Under the pieces are notes generated by a model. It had not been told where the DNA came from and made no database searches. It was given only the letters and a program-made list of their open reading frames with translations. DNA of 16,757 bases from Bacteroidales bacterium (GTDB lineage: Bacteria > Bacteroidota > Bacteroidia > Bacteroidales > Paludibacteraceae), in assembly GCA_900769555.1 (NCBI GenBank), contig CAAGHA010000039.1, forward strand, positions 1-16,757. The letters run 5' to 3'. The position numbers and the translations under genes were made by a program. Below are positions 5,609 to 12,344 of the stretch, one piece after another (the stretch's first letter is position 1; each line of letters begins with the position of its first letter).

Positions 5609-8080
5609 ATGGAAGAAAAAAAGACGAAAAGGCTTTCCGAAATAGATGAAAAAAAAGAGTGCATCATCGTAAAAGTAAACGGACATGGAGGATTCCGTCA
5701 TCGAGTTATGGAGATGGGGTTCATACGTGGCGAAAAAGTTTTTGTAGTAAAAAATGCACCATTGCAAGACCCTATTGAATATAGGATAATGAATAGCCAT
5801 ATATCACTCAGAAGAAGTGAGGCAAATCACATCGAAGTTATTGGTATTGAAGATAAATTTGAAGAGTGCAAGTACGAATTTAAAGGAACATTCTCGGAAG
5901 AGATAAACCAAACTTACACCAAAGAATCCAAAACAATTTCCGTCGCTTTAGTTGGGAATCCCAATTGTGGTAAGACGTCATTCTTTAACCATGCCACAGG
6001 CCTTCATGAAAAAGTTGGAAACTATAGCGGAGTAACAGTATCGTCCAAAATAGGCACTTTTCATCATAGAGGGTATACTATAAACTTAGTAGATTTACCC
6101 GGCACTTATTCAATAACAGAATACACACCGGAAGAACTATATGTTCGTGAATATATCACAGAAAATCACCCTGATGTGGTCTTAAATGTTGTTGATTCAA
6201 CTAACTTAGAAAGAAATTTATTTCTTACAACACAACTGATAGACATGAACATTCGGATGGTGATGGCTCTCAATATGTTCGATGAACTGACAGCTTCAAA
6301 TAGCCAACTGGATGCCAACTTATTAGAACAACTGCTTGGATTTCCGTGCGTTCCAACAACAGCAAAAACAGGAGAAGGCATTACCCATGTACTGGATCAT
6401 ATTATCAGTGTCTATGAAGGTACTGAAGTTATAACCAAGCATATTCACATCAATTATGGTCAAAACTTGGAAAAAGCCATCAACGAAATAAAACCACTGC
6501 TCACCTCTTATAATGAGATTGCAGTTGATTTTCCTTTCCGCTACGTGGCTCTGAAATTATTGGAAAATGATTCTGTTACATACAAACACCTAGAAAAATA
6601 TATTTCAAATATTCAACCTATTCGAGCTGCCGTCGAAAAATGTCGTTCTGAAATTGAAGAGGAGTACGGAGAAGAGACTGCGGATGTAATCACCAATGCA
6701 AAATATGGCTTTATCCGAGGTGCTCTTAAAGAGACATATCAAAGAAATAATGATCAAAAAGCAGAGCTATCCTATGCTATAGATGTTGTACTAACCAACA
6801 AATGGTTGGGCTTCCCTATCCTATTCTTATTTATGTGGATTATGTTCGAAGCTACATTTACACTCGGAGCATATCCTCAAGAATGGATAGAAATAGGTGT
6901 TACATATTTGGGAGAATGGGTAAGGAATATATTACCAACAGGAATCTTGTCTGACATGATTGTTGACGGTATCATTGCCGGCGTAGGAGGTGTATTAGTC
7001 TTTTTACCTAATATATTAATTCTATTCTTCTTCATCTCACTCCTTGAAGATTCCGGCTATATGGCAAGGGCTGCATTTATAATGGATAAACTAATGCATA
7101 AAATGGGATTACATGGCAAATCATTTATTCCATTACTAACGGGATTCGGATGTGGAGTCCCGGCAATAATGGCTACACGAACATTGGAAAACCCTAAAGA
7201 TAGAATTATGACGATGATGGCAATACCTTTTATCTCTTGTTCTGCTCGATTACCCGTTTACTTACTCTTTGTTTCTGCCTTCTTCAAATCCAATCAAGGT
7301 TTAATGTTGATGTCTATCTACTTAATTGGTATAATGTTTTCAGTATTGACTTCACTGCTACTAAAAAAAGTAAAATTTAAAGAAAATTCAGACCAATTTG
7401 TGATGGAACTTCCTCCCTATCGGATTCCAACATGGAGAAACACACTAATACACATGTGGGAAAAATCTGTACAATACCTAAAGAAAATGGGAACAATAAT
7501 ATTGTTCGCATCCATCTTAATCTGGAGTTTAAACTACTTCCCTACCACAAACCAAGAAATTCAAAAAATCGATAACAAAATTGCTCAGATAGAAAAACAA
7601 ACAACTGATAATAACGAAAATAGAGAACTTCTAATCTCTAATTTAGAACTTCAACGAGCAGCTATTCAAAGCGAGAATTCTTATTTAGGAAAAATTGGTC
7701 ATACAATTGAACCAATAGTAGAACCTCTTGGATTTGATTGGAAAATGGGAGTTAGCCTCCTTACCGGAGCTGCGGCCAAAGAGATAATCGTATCCTCTTT
7801 AGGAATATTATACCAAAGCGATATAGATGCAGACGAAGAATCAGAACAATTAATTATTGCACTAAAAAAACATAAAAACAATAACGGAGAAAACAGCATG
7901 ACACCTCTTGTAGCATTTACTTTTATGCTCTTTGTCCTACTCTACTTTCCGTGCATTGCAGTAATTTCAGCTATTTCCAAAGAAGCTGGTTGGAAATGGG
8001 CAACATTCTGTGTCATATATACCACCGGAATAGCTTGGTTAGTATCTTTCTGCATCTACCAAGTAGGATCCTTGTTCTAA
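5609..8080 (+). CDS. feoB: FeoA-FeoB fusion, ferrous iron transporter
   Basis: An 823-residue inner-membrane protein that imports Fe2+. Residues about 1-80 are a FeoA (SH3-like) domain, with RHRVMEMGFIRGEKVFVV, fused to FeoB; this fusion is known in Bacteroidota. The G domain shows G1 GNPNCGKT (116-123), the switch GNYSGVTV (about 137-144), G3 DLPG (162-165), G4 NMFD (222-225) and G5 TAKTGEG (251-257). Membrane helices start near residue 395 (LGFPILFLFMWIMF). Both Gate motifs are intact: GFGCGVPAIMATR and PFISCSARLPVY. A coiled-coil-like insert (EIQKIDNKIAQIEKQ...) lies between Gate 2 and the last helices, as is usual in this phylum. All key residues look functional. It opens a run of same-strand genes related to iron and redox. 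Confidence 0.96.
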   Translation: MEEKKTKRLSEIDEKKECIIVKVNGHGGFRHRVMEMGFIRGEKVFVVKNAPLQDPIEYRIMNSHISLRRSEANHIEVIGIEDKFEECKYEFKGTFSEEINQTYTKESKTISVALVGNPNCGKTSFFNHATGLHEKVGNYSGVTVSSKIGTFHHRGYTINLVDLPGTYSITEYTPEELYVREYITENHPDVVLNVVDSTNLERNLFLTTQLIDMNIRMVMALNMFDELTASNSQLDANLLEQLLGFPCVPTTAKTGEGITHVLDHIISVYEGTEVITKHIHINYGQNLEKAINEIKPLLTSYNEIAVDFPFRYVALKLLENDSVTYKHLEKYISNIQPIRAAVEKCRSEIEEEYGEETADVITNAKYGFIRGALKETYQRNNDQKAELSYAIDVVLTNKWLGFPILFLFMWIMFEATFTLGAYPQEWIEIGVTYLGEWVRNILPTGILSDMIVDGIIAGVGGVLVFLPNILILFFFISLLEDSGYMARAAFIMDKLMHKMGLHGKSFIPLLTGFGCGVPAIMATRTLENPKDRIMTMMAIPFISCSARLPVYLLFVSAFFKSNQGLMLMSIYLIGIMFSVLTSLLLKKVKFKENSDQFVMELPPYRIPTWRNTLIHMWEKSVQYLKKMGTIILFASILIWSLNYFPTTNQEIQKIDNKIAQIEKQTTDNNENRELLISNLELQRAAIQSENSYLGKIGHTIEPIVEPLGFDWKMGVSLLTGAAAKEIIVSSLGILYQSDIDADEESEQLIIALKKHKNNNGENSMTPLVAFTFMLFVLLYFPCIAVISAISKEAGWKWATFCVIYTTGIAWLVSFCIYQVGSLF

Positions 8081-8110
8081 AACATCTATGTATTTATCAT
8101 ATATTTTTTT

Positions 8111-8206
8111 AAGTAAGTTCTATAAATTCATCGTTTTTAATTTAAATGTATAAATACACGAAATAAATTAAAAATTCAACAAATGAATTTATAGAACCTA
8201 TCTTAA
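8111..8206. repeat. Large inverted repeat upstream of the porin gene (copy 1 of the AGTTCTATAAAT element)
   Basis: GTTCTATAAATTCAT at 8117-8131 is perfectly repeated in inverted orientation at 8183-8197 (15-bp arms). An inner pair TTTTTAATTTA (8134-8144) and its complement at 8164-8174 extends the structure, with an uneven internal loop, and TTAAG/CTTAA continue it outward with one gap. It lies between the feoAB stop and the porin gene. It may act as an attenuating RNA hairpin or, since a related pair precedes the hemerythrin gene, as a two-site operator. No T-run follows the right arm, so a plain terminator is less likely. Confidence 0.8.
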
Positions 8207-8252
8207 GAATTTCAAATTTTCAACTCATAAAAATAAATGAGAGGGGAATATT

Positions 8253-8291
8253 ATGTCTAAAATTAAATATAATAAGAATGAAAATAGTTAA
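8253..8291 (+). CDS. Possible 12-codon leader ORF overlapping the porin start
   Basis: ATG at 8253 opens MSKIKYNKNENS and ends at TAA 8289-8291, overlapping the first 14 bases of the porin gene in another frame. It is preceded by GAGAGGGGAATATT, an unusually good Shine-Dalgarno sequence for this phylum. It could be a translated leader that couples or tunes porin translation. Equally, the purine-rich tract could be accidental. Evidence rests only on the ribosome-binding site and spacing. Confidence 0.25.
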   Translation: MSKIKYNKNENS

Positions 8292-9405
8292 TTACATTTA
8301 CAAATTTTTAATCATCCTATATGGTTTAATTCTCTCTATAAATATGTATTCAAACGAAGGAAATAAGGATGATTACCCGGTAAAATTCAACACATCTTAT
8401 GTTTTCGATATAGTTGGAAACACAACAGGAGGAATTTCTACCGGTGTAACCTACTTGGGTCTTGCAAATATCTCAATGAGCTTAGAAACCCATACAGCAA
8501 ATTGGTGGGAAGGTGGAGAATTTTATATAAATGGAGCAAATACACATGGTTCATCCCCTTCTGAAAATTTGATTGGAGACTTTCAAACGATATCCAATAT
8601 AGACGGAGGGAATCACACATTCCTCTTTGAATGTTGGTACAAACATAGGTTTAAAAAGGTTACATTGACACTTGGGCTTCAAGATTTAAATGCTGAATTT
8701 GCTAATACAGAGAATGGAGCGCTATTCATTAATAGTTCTTTTGGAATTCCTTCTGTAATTCCAACAAATATACCGGTATCGCTCTTTCCAATTACTGCTA
8801 TTGGATTATCCGTTGACTGGAATATTAATGATAATTGGAACTGGAAGAATATTATTTATACCGGAGAAATATATGATTTTGACAATAATAAATACAACAT
8901 CAAATGGAATATAAATCCCAAAGACGGAATTCTCGCTGTATCCGAACTAACCTTCTCTACAAATAAAAAGTATAATTCTTGCTATAAAATAGGTGGATAT
9001 TACCACAATCAACCCGAAAATTCAGAAAATTGGAATTATGGATTTTACTTTATAGGGGATCAAAATGTTTGGCAATATTCAAATAAAAAAATCAACTTAT
9101 TCATACAGACAGCTGTGAATCCAACGAAAAACAGCACGCATAAGTATTACATAGGTGGAGGAATAAATTTTTACGGATTGCTTGGCAAACGAGGAGAAAA
9201 TTGTTTGGGTTTAGCCATCGCTCATGCAGGTTTTAAAGGAACAACATTCAAACATGAAACTGTTATTGAGGCTTTCTACAAAGCAAATTTTCTTAACCAT
9301 TTCTTTATACAACCTGATATTCAATACATTATATCGCCAGCAGGAGAAAGTTTTAATAAAAAAAATGCTCTCGCGATTATTTTACGAGGAGGAATTGAAT
9401 TTTAA
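8278..9405 (+). CDS. OprB-like (carbohydrate-selective porin family) outer-membrane protein
   Basis: A 375-residue protein. Residues 1 to about 25 form a signal peptide (IYKFLIILYGLILSINMYS). The rest alternates short amphipathic beta strands rich in Gly, Asn and aromatic residues, and ends in RGGIEF with a terminal Phe, the usual C-terminus of outer-membrane barrels. The phrase FIQPDIQYIISPAG near residues 341-354 and the closing LAIILRGGIEF match the OprB family, as does the early GGISTGVTYLGLANISMSLE. Family members in Pseudomonas pass sugars, but homologues are broad and the solute here is unknown. Its place between feoAB and the FeoB-associated peptide suggests it may serve metal entry; this is inference. 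There is no TTTG-containing -7 box in the 197-nt gap upstream, so it may be read from feoAB or from an unusual promoter. Confidence 0.82.
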   Translation: MKIVNYIYKFLIILYGLILSINMYSNEGNKDDYPVKFNTSYVFDIVGNTTGGISTGVTYLGLANISMSLETHTANWWEGGEFYINGANTHGSSPSENLIGDFQTISNIDGGNHTFLFECWYKHRFKKVTLTLGLQDLNAEFANTENGALFINSSFGIPSVIPTNIPVSLFPITAIGLSVDWNINDNWNWKNIIYTGEIYDFDNNKYNIKWNINPKDGILAVSELTFSTNKKYNSCYKIGGYYHNQPENSENWNYGFYFIGDQNVWQYSNKKINLFIQTAVNPTKNSTHKYYIGGGINFYGLLGKRGENCLGLAIAHAGFKGTTFKHETVIEAFYKANFLNHFFIQPDIQYIISPAGESFNKKNALAIILRGGIEF

Positions 9406-9426
9406 ACAAAAAACAACTAAATTTGG

Positions 9427-9440
9427 TATAACAAGTTATA
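9427..9440. promoter_or_regulatory. 14-bp palindrome TATAAC-AA-GTTATA
   Basis: A perfect 6+6 bp palindrome with a two-base centre, 22 nt after the porin stop and about 100 nt before the Cys-rich peptide gene. Its size suits a dimeric regulator site, but at this AT content a chance match is possible. Confidence 0.35.
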
Positions 9441-9540
9441 GGCAATATTAAAAGAGTTTTGAATTTGATTCTTCTTATAAAAAAGGATGATGAATTACCA
9501 AAAGTTTCTGAAATAAACTCATAAAATTATAATTTGTAAC

Positions 9541-9708
9541 ATGACAGAAGAGATACAACTAATTATAACCTGTGTAATCAGCTTAACTGCTTTGATTTTC
9601 ACTATAATATGGATAAAAAAATCATATTCATCAAATTGTAAATCAAATAGTATGGAGTGTGATAATTGCCCCTTGAAGGAAAGTAACTGCAAAAAAAATA
9701 GAAAGTAA
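9541..9708 (+). CDS. FeoB-associated Cys-rich membrane peptide
   Basis: A 55-residue protein, MTEEIQLIITCVISLTALIF..., with one membrane helix at about residues 5-25 followed by a short basic linker and a cytoplasmic Cys cluster (C33, C40, C43, C50; MECDNCPLKESNC). One helix plus a CxxC...C cluster with CPLK is the form of the FeoB-associated Cys-rich membrane family, usually encoded next to feoB. Family knowledge is thin: a partner or accessory of Fe2+ import is supposed. Here it is separated from feoAB by the porin gene. The ATG at 9541 is the only start before the helix. Gene length is below usual ORF cut-offs, so it is easily missed. Confidence 0.85.
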   Translation: MTEEIQLIITCVISLTALIFTIIWIKKSYSSNCKSNSMECDNCPLKESNCKKNRK

Positions 9709-9715
9709 AAACATT

Positions 9716-9811
9716 AAGGTGAGTTCTATAAATACACCTATTTAAATAAAAAAAGTATAAATCATGATGTGATGAGTATTTGGTATTTTTGAATTCATAA
9801 AACCCTACTTA
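9716..9811. promoter_or_regulatory. Second copy of the AGTTCTATAAAT inverted element, upstream of the hemerythrin gene
   Basis: AGTTCTATAAATACA at 9722-9736 matches the left arm of the 8111-8206 element (AGTTCTATAAATTCA) at 14 of 15 bases. TGAATTCATAAAACC at 9790-9804 resembles its right arm (TGAATTTATAGAACC) at 13 of 15. The arms are again tens of bases apart (about 53 nt between them, against 51 in copy 1), and CTTA follows the right arm in both. The right arm overlaps the end of the -7 box at 9784-9791, as expected of a site that controls the promoter. Confidence 0.65.
9784..9791 (+). promoter_or_regulatory. -7 box for the hemerythrin-regulator operon
   Basis: TATTTTTG fits TAnnTTTG and lies 33 nt before the ATG at 9825. 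No TTTG occurs at the -33 position, which fits a promoter that needs an activator. The right arm of the inverted element begins at its last two bases. Confidence 0.6.
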
Positions 9812-9824
9812 AAACAAAACAATT

Positions 9825-10508
9825 ATGGATAGATCATTTCAATTATTCCGATCAGAAAATAAACTGGCAGATATACTCCAAATTAATCCACAATTAATAC
9901 TAATATTATCGCGTTTTAATATTGGACTTGGATTCGGTGAAAAAAGCATATCCGAAATCTGTCAAGAATACAAAATTCAAACAAAACTTTTCTTAATTCT
10001 ATGCAATGTATATACTTTTGATTACTACTATCCTGAAAAGAATGATATAAAGCAAATCGATGGTATTGGCTTAGTAAATTACCTAAAAGAATCCCATAAA
10101 TATTACCTAGAAAAACGCTTGATTCATATTGGAAAACACATTGAAAAAATTGCAATTGAATGTGGAAACATAGGCAAAAGTCTAAACTCATTCTTTTGCG
10201 AATACGTAAAAGAAGTAAAAATTCATTTTGAGTTTGAAGAAAAGAATGTATACCCTATCATTCTAAACAATTCAGTAACCAAAGACAACATTCTACAATT
10301 CAGAGATAAGCACACTTCTATTGAAGACAAACTGAATGATTTAACAAATATCATCATTAAGTACCTTCCTGAAGATATACTTCCGGACGAAAGAATCAGT
10401 GTATGGTTCGACATCACGCAAGTATATAACGATATAACAAAGCATGACATCATAGAAGAAAAAATACTGCTTCCATTTATTCAAAATTTAACGCTGTGCA
10501 AACAATGA
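9825..10508 (+). CDS. Hemerythrin-domain protein, Ric/YtfE/ScdA-like
   Basis: A 227-residue cytoplasmic protein. Residues 1 to about 70 resemble the DUF542-type N-terminal domain of iron-sulfur repair proteins (LADILQINPQLILILSRFNIGLGFGEKSI), but the CC pair usual at that place is replaced by LGFG. Residues about 88-222 form a four-helix hemerythrin fold with metal-ligand candidates H91, H101 or H105, H134 with E138 (HFEFEEKNVYP), H163 (DKHTSIED), H207 and E211 (KHDIIEEKILLPF). Family knowledge: di-iron centres of this kind bind O2 or NO or deliver iron to damaged Fe-S clusters. The stop overlaps the start of the LuxR-type gene (ATGA), so the two are translationally coupled. It has its own -7 box within an inverted-repeat element. 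Confidence 0.87.
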   Translation: MDRSFQLFRSENKLADILQINPQLILILSRFNIGLGFGEKSISEICQEYKIQTKLFLILCNVYTFDYYYPEKNDIKQIDGIGLVNYLKESHKYYLEKRLIHIGKHIEKIAIECGNIGKSLNSFFCEYVKEVKIHFEFEEKNVYPIILNNSVTKDNILQFRDKHTSIEDKLNDLTNIIIKYLPEDILPDERISVWFDITQVYNDITKHDIIEEKILLPFIQNLTLCKQ

Positions 10509-11101
10509 GAAATACTAAACTTAAAATACTTTTAATCGAAAATTCTTCGATAATTGCAGAAGGAATTTCTCATATTCTCAAAAATATTGGAAATGTAGAG
10601 ATTAAACAAATTGAGAATTGCGAAAAAGCTATCAATCTAATTGATAATTACGAACCTTCCGCAATTATAATTGATACTCGTTTAACAGGATATCAACTAC
10701 CTCATTTTATCAATTCTTGCAAAGAAAAGGATAATTCGATAGGCATAATCGGACTACAAACTCAGTATATACCATCTGAATTTATAACTCTATTCGATGA
10801 AATAATTTCTATAGAAGAAACGAGATCAACAATTTATTCCAAAGTTACATCTTCTCTACACTCCACATCAGACGTTGAAAAGAATAATGAATGTGAACTT
10901 AGTTCAAGAGAAAAAGATGTTCTTATTGCTATCGCAAAGGGAAAAAGTAACAAAGAGATTGCAAATGAGTTAAACCTTTCCATCTACACAATAATGACGC
11001 ACAGAAAAAACATTTCTGAAAAAACCGGAATTAAATCAATTTCAGGATTAACCGTTTATGCTCTTATCAAAAAATTAATTCACTATGAAGATGTAAACTA
11101 A
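10505..11101 (+). CDS. NarL/LuxR-type response regulator with degenerate receiver domain
   Basis: A 198-residue DNA-binding protein. The ATG at 10505 overlaps the hemerythrin TGA as ATGA and is preferred to the GTG at 10496. Residues about 5-117 are receiver-like (KLKILLIENSSIIAEGIS). D57 (IIIDTRL) stands at the phosphorylation position, but the acidic pair is E12-N13 and the usual Lys near residue 100-105 is missing (DEIISIEE). Residues about 131-194 are a LuxR-type helix-turn-helix: LSSREKDVLIAIAKGKSNKE, ANELNLSIYTIMTHRKNI. No sensor kinase gene is near. The coupling to a di-iron protein suggests control by iron, NO or O2 state, perhaps with the hemerythrin as sensor; this is inference. Its stop overlaps the stop of the converging esterase gene. 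Confidence 0.88.
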   Translation: MRNTKLKILLIENSSIIAEGISHILKNIGNVEIKQIENCEKAINLIDNYEPSAIIIDTRLTGYQLPHFINSCKEKDNSIGIIGLQTQYIPSEFITLFDEIISIEETRSTIYSKVTSSLHSTSDVEKNNECELSSREKDVLIAIAKGKSNKEIANELNLSIYTIMTHRKNISEKTGIKSISGLTVYALIKKLIHYEDVN

Positions 11102-12216
11102 GGCTGGTTCACAATTGATTTTAAAAATGCAATAAATTCATCAGCCATTCTTTGATGTGTCTCCTTTGATGGATGATAATGTTCTCCATAAGGAGCATTT
11201 TGTGGCGAATGCATAAAATAGTAAAGATTGGAATCTCCCTTACTTTTCCTATCAATCATTGCAGCTTTTACATATCGCTGAATTTTACTCCAATGAAATA
11301 ATCCCGATGGATAACTATCACTCATCATCGGTCCTACAACACATACAATCGAGGCTAATGGATAATAGTCTCTTAATACCTTCAGAAAAGAAGAATATCT
11401 ATTAACGAAACTAACAGAATCTATTTTTACCACAGAATTTGCTTCTGCAGAAAAATCATTCGTACCTAAATTAATAACAACAACATGTGGAATATAACGT
11501 TTATGATTCCATTTAGAATGAACGTCGTCCGGTATAATCCGATCATAAACCTTAGGCATAACATTCATCGTATCGCCAGAAAAATTATACTGCAAACCTA
11601 TTCCGGAATAAGCTGTACAATGATAATTGGCAGAAAAAGCTCTCGCAACTATTGCCCCCCAAGCATGATAATTATTTTCATTCACTGATTCAAAGGTCGA
11701 TTTTGGAGGATCCGAAGAGACCTCATTACCATAACCTACTGTGATAGAATTTCCAATAAATTCCATCTTCAAAGAAGATGAGTATTCACTTTTTAGGACT
11801 TTTGTTTGTTCATCCACAATAAAACCTTTGAACAATGCAACACCAATATTTGATTCGGTGAGTTTAATGATCTCAATACAATGCTCAGTCTTAGATAAAT
11901 TATCCACTAACGGGATCTCTTTCATCTCTGCTGTAGTTTGAAATTTACGAATTAACTTACCATCTAAAAACAAGTAAAACCAATTAGATTGTCCCTGCAT
12001 AAGATTCAACGAATCAGCCATCAATACAGAGACTTTCTCTGAGCCTTTAAACCTCATTTTAATTGACACTCCAGGATAAGAAAAACGCCAAACTTCACGT
12101 GAAGAATCATCCACTCTACCCATATATGAACAACCATTCAAGACCAAATTTTCACTATATGAGTATGAAAAACCTACTAATAATAGTAACAACAAAGTTA
12201 AAAATCTACATTTCAT
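11098..12216 (-). CDS. Secreted SGNH esterase, CE2-like acetyl(xylan) esterase
   Basis: A 372-residue protein. The start at 12216 (MKCRFLTLLLLLLVGFSYS) gives a clean signal peptide; the start 51 nt further up would put 17 residues before it. Residues about 24-140 are a beta jelly-roll, as in CE2 enzymes. The SGNH core follows: IGNSIT with nucleophile S157, GIGLQ region near 205-209, GTND at 251-254 and HYHP with H348. The residue two before the catalytic His is H346, with E345 next to it, not the usual Asp; some CE2 enzymes work with a Ser-His dyad. The likely job is removing acetyl groups from xylan or similar glycans in the periplasm or outside, matching the xylanase nearby. It converges on the regulator gene with a four-base stop overlap and is divergent from yjdM. 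No lipobox is seen. Confidence 0.85.
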   Translation of the reverse strand: MKCRFLTLLLLLLVGFSYSYSENLVLNGCSYMGRVDDSSREVWRFSYPGVSIKMRFKGSEKVSVLMADSLNLMQGQSNWFYLFLDGKLIRKFQTTAEMKEIPLVDNLSKTEHCIEIIKLTESNIGVALFKGFIVDEQTKVLKSEYSSSLKMEFIGNSITVGYGNEVSSDPPKSTFESVNENNYHAWGAIVARAFSANYHCTAYSGIGLQYNFSGDTMNVMPKVYDRIIPDDVHSKWNHKRYIPHVVVINLGTNDFSAEANSVVKIDSVSFVNRYSSFLKVLRDYYPLASIVCVVGPMMSDSYPSGLFHWSKIQRYVKAAMIDRKSKGDSNLYYFMHSPQNAPYGEHYHPSKETHQRMADEFIAFLKSIVNQP

Positions 12217-12246
12217 TATTACTGCAAATTTAGAAACAATAAACTC

Positions 12247-12262
12247 AAGTTCTATAAAAATA
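12247..12262. promoter_or_regulatory. Single arm of the AGTTCTATAAA motif in the esterase leader
   Basis: AAGTTCTATAAAAATA reproduces the 12-base core AAGTTCTATAAA found at 8115-8126. It lies in the esterase 5' leader, between the -7 box (12288-12295) and the ATG at 12216. No clear inverted partner is nearby; CAAATTTAGAAAC at 12224-12236 is only a weak match. It may be a chance hit. Confidence 0.35.
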
Positions 12263-12287
12263 AACAACTTCTTAATCTCGTTCAGAG

Positions 12288-12295
12288 CAAAGATA
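12288..12295 (-). promoter_or_regulatory. -7 box for the SGNH esterase gene
   Basis: On the minus strand it reads TATCTTTG, fitting TAnnTTTG, about 72 nt before the ATG. The -33 region would fall over the start region of yjdM's promoter and has no TTTG. Only 12 bp separate it from the yjdM -7 box on the other strand. Confidence 0.6.
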
Positions 12296-12307
12296 GAAAA
12301 AAAATTA

Positions 12308-12315
12308 TACCTTTG
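12308..12315 (+). promoter_or_regulatory. -7 box for yjdM
   Basis: TACCTTTG fits TAnnTTTG, 29 nt before the ATG at 12345. Its -33 region lies over the esterase -7 box, so the two promoters overlap and may compete. No -33 TTTG is seen. Confidence 0.65.
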
Positions 12316-12344
12316 CTGCGTATAACTTTAAAAATAATTATTCA

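Noticed and set aside
9751..9780. FNR/CRP-type site around ATCATGATGTGAT (9761-9773)
   Set aside because: The half-sites are in the wrong order and spacing for TTGATnnnnATCAA or TGAn6TCA types.
10496..10504. GTG start for the LuxR-type regulator
   Set aside because: The ATG at 10505 overlaps the upstream stop as ATGA, a standard coupling arrangement, and homology does not need the three extra residues.
12217..12267. Upstream start of the SGNH esterase
   Set aside because: It would place 17 residues before a clean signal peptide that starts at the ATG at 12216.
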